Part shown: piece by piece, positions 1-4,209 of the stretch | Position numbering within the stretch: the first letter of the stretch is position 1 | How the letters are laid out: each line of letters opens with the position of its first letter | Assembly: GCF_937906425.1 (NCBI RefSeq) | Contig: NZ_CALCYR010000130.1 | Coordinates: 1-5,539 of the forward strand | Direction: 5' to 3' | DNA: 5,539 nt | Source: an uncultured Methanobrevibacter sp. | GTDB taxonomy: Archaea > Methanobacteriota > Methanobacteria > Methanobacteriales > Methanobacteriaceae | Made by a program: the position numbers and the translations under genes | The notes under the pieces: generated by a model | Databases searched by the model: none | The model's input: the letters and a program-made list of their open reading frames with translations, nothing else | What the model was told of the DNA's origin: nothing

Positions 1-165
1 TTAGTTTTACTTCGTTATGCCTTATTTTAAAAGAATTTTAATATTTCTACTTCGTTATACCTTATTTTAAAATAATTTTAATTAGTTTTACTTCGTTATA
101 CCTTATTTTAAAAGAATTTTAATATTTCTACTTAGTTATATATTTTTAAAAAAAGTTTCTTAAAT
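1..165. repeat. AT-rich tandem repeat family A (40-41 bp units)
   Basis: Units begin with TACTTCGTTAT at positions 8, 48 and 89, with a decayed copy at 129 (TACTTAGTTAT), so the periods are 40, 41 and 40. The units of 8-47 and 89-128 differ at one base only (G19 against A100). Units alternate in their last bases (ATTTC or TTAGTTT), giving a higher-order period of 81 bp: TTAGTTTTAC occurs at 1 and again at 82. The array touches the window edge and may continue to the left. There are no unique spacers, so it is not a CRISPR array. It lies 3' of the minus-strand nucleotidyltransferase gene. Confidence 0.9.
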
Positions 166-200
166 TTAAATAAGGTTTTTTAGAAAAATATTTGATAATA

Positions 201-310
201 AATTGTTTTTTTTTAAGGAATCAGAATTGTTTATTTTTAAAATAAGAATTGTTTTTTTTAAGAATCAGAATTGTTTATTTTTAAAATAAGAATTGTTTTT
301 TTTTTAAGGA
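201..310. repeat. AT-rich tandem repeat family B (44-46 bp units)
   Basis: Units start with AATTG followed by 8-10 T and AAG, at 201, 247 and 291 (periods 46 and 44). The first two units each continue through CAGAATTGTTT and a short near-palindrome, TTATTTTTAAAATAA, at 231-245 and 275-289. The third unit is cut short and runs into family C. The sequence is unlike family A, but the unit length is similar. Confidence 0.88.
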
Positions 311-369
311 AAAATAGTTTTTATTTAAATGGATATTTTTTTTAAGAATAAAAATAGTTTTTATTTAAA
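310..369. repeat. 20-bp direct repeat pair, family C (40 bp apart)
   Basis: AAAAATAGTTTTTATTTAAA occurs at 310-329 and again, identical, at 350-369. The intervening sequence carries a T-tract (336-343) followed by AAG, as in family B. The T-tracts at 206, 252, 296, 336 and 377 are therefore spaced 46, 44, 40 and 41 bp apart through the whole block. Confidence 0.85.
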
Positions 370-382
370 AATACTGTTTTTT

Positions 383-413
383 TTACAAAAGTATTTATAA
401 CAAACTTTTGTAA
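383..413 (-). other. Stem-loop around the nucleotidyltransferase stop codon
   Basis: TTACAAAAGT (383-392) and ACTTTTGTAA (404-413) form a perfect 10-bp inverted repeat with an 11-base loop (393-403). The minus-strand TAA stop (395-397) sits in the loop. On the minus strand the stem is followed by an A-tract, not a U-tract, so it does not look like a classical terminator. It may protect or define the mRNA 3' end. The pairing is seen directly; the role is inferred. Confidence 0.55.
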
Positions 414-1051
414 TCTTCTAAATGATTTATATTAATTAATTCATCAGGATTATCCTCTTTTACTCCATAAAACTCAAATCCATCGGAATACATTTTTCTA
501 AGAATTGGATTTAAGTTGTCATTTTCCCCTTCCAAATAGTGCATTAATTCGTTACGATTTGCTGCAAAAGGCATTCCCAAACCTATAGCACTATCCAATT
601 TACCGATATCAATTCTTCTTAAGATGGAAATGGTTTTTTGAGGATTGTCTGATTTAAAAAGAGTATTTAAAATATTGTTGAAAGTTTTAGAACTGACTGT
701 AGGTTGATCTCCTGTTACACATAAAACATATTGGTTTTTTGAATTTAAGAGACCATTTAATAAAGAAATAGAAAGACCTACATCAATTGGATTGTTTTTA
801 ACAATTTTTAATCTTTTATCATCAATATTATTAATTAAAGGTAATATTTCATCATAATAATGACCTAATACCACAATGCATTCATCGATATTTTCAGTAT
901 TCAATACATTATCTATTGTAGTTTCAATTATTGTATTTTTTAAAAAAGGAAGTGTAAGTTTATTCTGCACCGGAATATTTTTATTTAATTGGTCTTCTCT
1001 CATACGAGAGTTCTTTCCAGCTGCAGTAATAATTGCTGAAACTTTATTCAT
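395..1051 (-). CDS. MobA-like nucleotidyltransferase (NTP_transf_3 type)
   Basis: Soluble 218-residue protein of the MobA/MocA/CutM-like NTP transferase fold, which moves an NMP group from an NTP onto a small phosphorylated or cofactor substrate. Visible motifs in order: the nucleotide loop ITAAGKNSRM (8-17), Lys31 in the KLTLPF stretch, NNPIDVGLSISLLNGL (86-101) matching the family's 'N...GL..SL..GL' element, the metal-site motif GDQP (114-117), GMPF (159-162), and a C-terminal ININHLEDY (206-214) where relatives usually have DIDTPEDY. The length is normal and complete. The ATG is supported by AAAGGT at 1059-1064 and by the N-terminal motif at the expected distance. It is the last of three co-oriented genes, 100 bases after the VanW-like gene. 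By hand count, sampled lines are more AT-rich than the two flanking enzyme genes. The substrate is unknown. Molybdopterin use is possible, but the Mur ligase context suggests a cell-wall precursor nucleotide (inference). The fold is confident, the role is not. Confidence 0.8.
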   Translation of the reverse strand: MNKVSAIITAAGKNSRMREDQLNKNIPVQNKLTLPFLKNTIIETTIDNVLNTENIDECIVVLGHYYDEILPLINNIDDKRLKIVKNNPIDVGLSISLLNGLLNSKNQYVLCVTGDQPTVSSKTFNNILNTLFKSDNPQKTISILRRIDIGKLDSAIGLGMPFAANRNELMHYLEGENDNLNPILRKMYSDGFEFYGVKEDNPDELININHLEDYKSLL

Positions 1052-1058
1052 GAATACT

Positions 1059-1064
1059 ACCTTT
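1059..1064 (-). promoter_or_regulatory. Ribosome-binding site of the nucleotidyltransferase
   Basis: The minus strand reads AAAGGT, then seven bases, then ATG. This is the only purine-rich stretch in the 100-base spacer and it fixes the start at 1051. Confidence 0.55.
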
Positions 1065-1127
1065 AAATAATTAATTTGACAATTAATAAATTAAAAATCT
1101 AAATTTTTTTCGATTTGATTATTTATT

Positions 1128-1151
1128 AAAAATTAAAAAATAATTTTTTAT
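1128..1151 (-). terminator. Weak U-rich tract after the VanW-like gene
   Basis: Immediately past the minus-strand stop (1152-1154) the RNA would carry runs of six and five U with no stable stem. Archaeal termination can occur at such tracts, so partial termination is possible, but read-through into the nucleotidyltransferase 100 bases on is equally plausible. Confidence 0.25.
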
Positions 1152-2387
1152 TTATTCGGTTGAAGTGGTACTATTTGAACTTGTGTGATTGCTTGGAATC
1201 AATTCCACAATTTTAGCATTGATTTCCATTCCAGTACCGGATCCTTCAGTCCACATTTCTATTTTAATAGGATAATCTAATGTATTATAGATTTTAATTC
1301 CAGTTGATGGACTGTAACCATATAAAACTGCATCTTCACCGGAATCCATTCCTACAGGTAAACTGAATCCTAATGCCATTACTGCATTTCTTAAAGCTCT
1401 TGCAGGAGGACATACTCCGTGGGTAGCCATACCTGAGTCAGCATCAGATTCAGGAACTGAACTGAATGAAACTCCGTCTCTTCCACAACCTGAAGTGTTT
1501 GCAGGGATTATAGTGCCGTTCCATGCCTTAACAAATTGTCTTGCATTGTATTCCCTATTTGCATCATTGTATTGTGGGTGAGATCCTAAATATGTGTATG
1601 TGCTACTTGCAGTTGTTTCAGTAACATTTCCCTCATAAACAATTACCGGTGAACCGTTAGGGTATTTAATGGAATAATTATAAGCCTCTGGGAAGTGTTC
1701 TTTAAGAATGTCTGGACTTATATATGTTCTATTATCATTAATGCCTGCAATACAGAATTCTAAATTATATTTGGAACCTTGTGAATAAGCGTTATACCAA
1801 TATTTTAAGCTTTCTTCACTTACCATATCACCAGGAATTGTATCATTGCTGATGTCTTCAGCCTTGATGTGCTTGATGGTTTGATTGGTTCTGTTATTGA
1901 TGATATCAATTCCACCTTCAACAATTACCGCTTGTGTATAAGGTGAATTGTATCCCCATACAAATTCTCCAGGAGGCACTACATTGATTGTGTTGTTTTC
2001 AATAAGCACATATCCCGGACCATCAAATCCTTCAATTTCACCGCTTTTACTAACATTGGCAGTAACCAATTCGGAGACTGGTGTTGGAACAGTACCTGTT
2101 GCCAATGATAGGAATGCATCTGCAATATCTCCATTTGCAACTTGATCAGTGAAATAGTTGATATTAGACACTATAGGATGTCTGTTGATTTTGTCTTTAT
2201 CTATTAAATTATCTCCGGCAAATACAGTTGAACCGTTATCATATTTTGAAACTTCCATCAAATTTTGAGTGTTCTCATTGTCTGCATTTACAAGAGAAAT
2301 TGACATAAGTATTGCAATAATTACAATTAGAGCAATAAATATTTTAAATGAATTTCTTTTAAATAAACTTCTTTTAGCCAATTTCAC
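1152..2387 (-). CDS. Exported protein with C-terminal VanW-like domain
   Basis: 411-residue secreted or membrane-anchored protein. A basic N-terminus (K2, K5, R6, K10, R11, K15) precedes a hydrophobic segment at about 16-33, with a possible signal-peptidase site after A35. Residues 40-270 match no domain I recognise. Residues 278-395 follow the VanW family pattern: an NARQFVKAWNGTIIP stretch (281-295; VanW has 'N..LA..INGTVL.PG'), GVC...LRNA..ALG (324-340; VanW 'GVCQVS.TLYNA...AG'), DAVLYGY (352-358; VanW 'DATVAYG') and N368 with DYPIKI (371-376; VanW 'NNTDYPILI'). C326 aligns with the conserved VanW cysteine; C212 and C301 are the only others. There are 14 N-X-S/T sequons and a Ser/Thr-rich tail (399-411), as in archaeal surface glycoproteins. 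The start could be GTG at 2387 or TTG at 2381. VanW is a poorly understood accessory protein of bacterial vancomycin-resistance and cell-wall loci. Its place between a Mur ligase and a nucleotidyltransferase suggests a wall-facing role (inference). Confidence 0.75.
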   Translation of the reverse strand: MKLAKRSLFKRNSFKIFIALIVIIAILMSISLVNADNENTQNLMEVSKYDNGSTVFAGDNLIDKDKINRHPIVSNINYFTDQVANGDIADAFLSLATGTVPTPVSELVTANVSKSGEIEGFDGPGYVLIENNTINVVPPGEFVWGYNSPYTQAVIVEGGIDIINNRTNQTIKHIKAEDISNDTIPGDMVSEESLKYWYNAYSQGSKYNLEFCIAGINDNRTYISPDILKEHFPEAYNYSIKYPNGSPVIVYEGNVTETTASSTYTYLGSHPQYNDANREYNARQFVKAWNGTIIPANTSGCGRDGVSFSSVPESDADSGMATHGVCPPARALRNAVMALGFSLPVGMDSGEDAVLYGYSPSTGIKIYNTLDYPIKIEMWTEGSGTGMEINAKIVELIPSNHTSSNSTTSTE

Positions 2388-2396
2388 ACTTCCTTT
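2388..2396 (-). promoter_or_regulatory. Ribosome-binding site that leaves the VanW-like start ambiguous
   Basis: The minus strand reads AAAGGAAGT immediately before GTG (2387-2385). AGGA would then be only three bases from the GTG, which is short. The TTG at 2381-2379 lies nine bases after AGGA. It also matches the spacing of the two neighbours, where the (G)GTGA motif is followed by four bases and ATG. The proteins differ by two N-terminal residues. Confidence 0.5.
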
Positions 2397-2413
2397 AACT
2401 ATATTTAATTTTA

Positions 2414-2433
2414 TATCGTTTTTGCAATCGATA
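2414..2433. promoter_or_regulatory. Imperfect dyad upstream of the VanW-like gene
   Basis: TATCGTTTTTGCAATCGATA has matching 5-base ends (TATCG/CGATA) around a TTGCAA core that is one base off centre. It is the GC-richest spot in the 159-base spacer and lies 27-46 bases before the GTG. An operator or leader hairpin is possible; the site is otherwise unidentified. Confidence 0.3.
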
Positions 2434-2465
2434 AAAATTAATTTTTAACATATTATAATATAATT

Positions 2466-2555
2466 TTTATTTATTTGATAATTTTTTAAATTTATAATTA
2501 ATTTATTTTTTTTATTTATTTGAATTTTTTAAATAGTATAATTAATTTATTTTTC
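2466..2555. repeat. 45-bp tandem duplication between the Mur ligase and VanW-like genes
   Basis: TTTATTTATTTGA occurs at 2466-2478 and 2511-2523. Each copy continues with TTTTTTAAA and then TATAATTAATTTATTTTT at a similar distance, so the two units are imperfect copies with a 45-bp period. The second copy runs over the Mur ligase stop (2547-2549) into its last codons. In the direction of transcription the strand is A-rich and lacks a U-tract, so I see no intrinsic terminator between these two genes. Confidence 0.7.
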
Positions 2556-3869
2556 AAATGAAGCACAAATCTCCCTTAATCTGTCTTGGATTTTTATAAT
2601 TGTTTCCTGTCCATTTCCACCTATGAAAATCGCAGGGTCATGGGAATATTCAGCTACAAATCCAATGATTTCATCAAGGTTATTTGCAATCTCTATTCTT
2701 CCGTTATAATCCAATCCCTGTAATCTGTAGATTGCCATATCCAAGGTGTCTTCAAGGCCTGGGAATAAGATGATTATGTCTGGATTTGCTTTTACAACCT
2801 CATTTAAAATGTCAAGCCTATGATTTTCATTATGTCTAGGAGTTCCAATAAATATTGCATTAAATCCCACTTCTTCAAGAATTGGCTTTATTGCATCTGA
2901 ATTGTCTGATTTTCCAATATAAATCTTACAATCATTTAATTTAAGAACTTCCAATCTGCCTTTAACAGGCTTGAAACTTTCGAGGCTGCTTTTAATTATT
3001 TCCTCTTTGATTTCAAAGAAATTCTCATTGATGTAATTTGCAATGGCTTGGCTTAAACCTGCATTCAATCTATTGAATTTTCCAAATACTTGAAGATTGT
3101 AGTCAGTTTGATTATATTCAATGATACTTTCTGAAATCTCTTTGAATTCTTCCATATATGAATTTTCATTCTTTGGATTGAATTGGCTTTCATTAAGGAA
3201 TATTGTCTTATTTTCAAAGAATCCCTTTAATGAATCCTTATAGCCGTCCATTGAGCCATGAACATTCATGTGGTCATTACCCATATTTGTCAATGCAATA
3301 AGGTCAAAATCAAAGCAATAAGAACAGAAACCTAATGTCATGTCACAGACTTCAACAAGCAGGACATCATAATCCTTGGAATCTGCTTCTAGAATAAGGT
3401 CATAATAGCCTTCAAAACCTCCTCCAGCATTACCTCCTACTAAAACGTTCTTTCCAGCATTTTCCAATATTTCCTTAATCATTGAAACTGTAGTTGTTTT
3501 TCCATTGGTTCCAGTTACTCCAATGGTAAAAATCTTTCTGTGGCTATCGAGAATGTCGCATAATAATTTGCCGGAATTCTTGTAATGCTCTGCAATTCTG
3601 CTGCCCCAAATACTTGGGCTTAAAACAACTGCATCACAGGAATCTATCATTTCCTGATTATTGAATCCTAAATCAATTGATAACTTATCCTTATGGAAAC
3701 TGATTTTTTCCTTATTTGGAGATACGTCAACACCAGCTAGGCTTAAAGGTAAATCATGTAAATTGATGTTTACATTTAAATCACTTGCATAAACATACCA
3801 GTCATGTTTTAAAAGGGAATTTAATGCTTTTTTACCTTCCACGCCTAAACCTATTATTGCAGCTTTCAT
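2547..3869 (-). CDS. Mur ligase family protein, probable pseudomurein peptide ligase
   Basis: Cytoplasmic 440-residue ATP-dependent amino-acid ligase with the three Mur ligase domains. (1) N-terminal Rossmann domain (1 to about 112) with GLGVEG (7-12), the MurC/MurD-type nucleotide-binding start. (2) Central ATPase with P-loop TGTNGKTTT (119-127), acidic E173, NDHM (198-201) and FGKFNRLNAGL (262-272). By hand alignment to MurD, K215 stands 15 residues after H200, the spacing of E. coli MurD H183 and the carbamylated K198. (3) C-terminal domain from about 301 with PVKGRLEV (301-308), as in MurE 'PVCGRMEV', and GGNGQE (417-422) where MurE has GKGHE. It is first of three minus-strand genes. Its ATG follows GTGA (3877-3874) by four bases. 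Archaea lack murein, so in a pseudomurein methanogen such ligases are taken to add residues of the Glu/Ala/Lys peptide. It may be of the pMurC type, but which residue it adds cannot be read from sequence. Family membership is certain, the step is not. Confidence 0.88.
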   Translation of the reverse strand: MKAAIIGLGVEGKKALNSLLKHDWYVYASDLNVNINLHDLPLSLAGVDVSPNKEKISFHKDKLSIDLGFNNQEMIDSCDAVVLSPSIWGSRIAEHYKNSGKLLCDILDSHRKIFTIGVTGTNGKTTTVSMIKEILENAGKNVLVGGNAGGGFEGYYDLILEADSKDYDVLLVEVCDMTLGFCSYCFDFDLIALTNMGNDHMNVHGSMDGYKDSLKGFFENKTIFLNESQFNPKNENSYMEEFKEISESIIEYNQTDYNLQVFGKFNRLNAGLSQAIANYINENFFEIKEEIIKSSLESFKPVKGRLEVLKLNDCKIYIGKSDNSDAIKPILEEVGFNAIFIGTPRHNENHRLDILNEVVKANPDIIILFPGLEDTLDMAIYRLQGLDYNGRIEIANNLDEIIGFVAEYSHDPAIFIGGNGQETIIKIQDRLREICASFEK

Positions 3870-3873
3870 TATT

Positions 3874-3877
3874 TCAC
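3874..3877 (-). promoter_or_regulatory. GTGA ribosome-binding site of the Mur ligase
   Basis: The minus strand reads GTGA, AATA, ATG. The same four-base gap is seen before the M42 gene, and this supports 3869 as the start. Confidence 0.6.
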
Positions 3878-3924
3878 ATATAATACTTATAATTTTAATT
3901 AAAAATTATATTATAAAATATTAA

Positions 3925-3937
3925 GTTATTTTATAAC
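3925..3937 (-). promoter_or_regulatory. Candidate TATA box of the Mur ligase, within a palindrome
   Basis: GTTATTTTATAAC is a 5+5 palindrome with a three-base centre. On the minus strand it reads GTTATAAAATAAC, a TATA-like element. An archaeal start about 25 bases downstream (near 3903) would give a leader of roughly 34 bases. Other AT-rich matches nearby make the choice uncertain. Confidence 0.35.
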
Positions 3938-4095
3938 ATTTTAATCTATGTTTTTTATTATTAATAAAAGTTAGTAATTTAAAGAATAATATATCTTTTT
4001 TAAGGAATTTTTTAAAACTTAACTTGATTTATAATGGATTTTATGAAAATTTTAAATGGTTTATTATAAAAATTTAAATATAATCTTAATATAAG

Positions 4096-4104
4096 TTATA
4101 TATA
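4096..4104 (+). promoter_or_regulatory. Candidate TATA box of the M42 peptidase gene
   Basis: TTATATATA follows ATAAG and is the closest match in this spacer to the methanogen TTTATATA box. Transcription would begin near 4128, leaving a leader of about 80 bases. Confidence 0.45.
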
Positions 4105-4121
4105 GAAATAAAAAATTTTTA

Positions 4122-4147
4122 TTTTTAAAATTTTTAAAATTTTTAAA
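4122..4147 (+). repeat. 9-bp tandem repeat (TTTTTAAAA, three copies)
   Basis: Three consecutive T5A4 units (the last one base short) lie where transcription of the M42 gene is predicted to start. The tract may be simple slippage or may aid promoter opening. Confidence 0.7.
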
Positions 4148-4200
4148 CTGATTAAAGATAAATTATATTTAAATTTAATTATTAAAAATATTTTAAATTT

Positions 4201-4205
4201 GGTGA
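4201..4205 (+). promoter_or_regulatory. GGTGA ribosome-binding site of the M42 peptidase
   Basis: GGTGA, complementary to the 16S rRNA 3' end typical of methanogens, stands four bases before ATG 4210. It fixes the start of the gene. Confidence 0.8.
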
Positions 4206-4209
4206 AACA

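Larger units (their letters stand above)
3870..4209. other. Divergent intergenic promoter region
   Basis: This 340-base, very AT-rich spacer separates the minus-strand Mur ligase from the plus-strand M42 peptidase. It holds both promoters, both ribosome-binding sites and a short 9-bp repeat, listed separately. I see no RNA gene and no convincing small ORF in it. AATGG repeated at 4033 and 4055 (22 bp apart) is the only other short direct repeat noticed. Confidence 0.7.

Noticed and set aside
1..30. C-terminal end of a plus-strand gene from the left (frame 1 reads nine codons then TAA at 28-30)
   Set aside because: Nine codons inside a repeat unit that recurs downstream with the same stop cannot be told from chance.
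1..369. CRISPR array
   Set aside because: The repeats are contiguous or differ in family, with no unique spacers of constant length and no cas genes.
1..394. Replication origin with iterons
   Set aside because: No origin-recognition-box motif with a G-rich end is seen and there is no Cdc6/Orc1 gene in the window; AT-richness alone is not enough.
876..1070. Plus-strand open frame of 64 codons
   Set aside because: It lies antisense to the well-supported nucleotidyltransferase gene, has no ribosome-binding site and no family resemblance.
1948..2145. Plus-strand open frame of 65 codons
   Set aside because: It is antisense within the VanW-like gene and shows low-complexity composition typical of a shadow frame.
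4033..4059. 22-bp-spaced AATGG direct repeat as an operator
   Set aside because: The match is only five bases with loosely similar flanks in AT-rich DNA.
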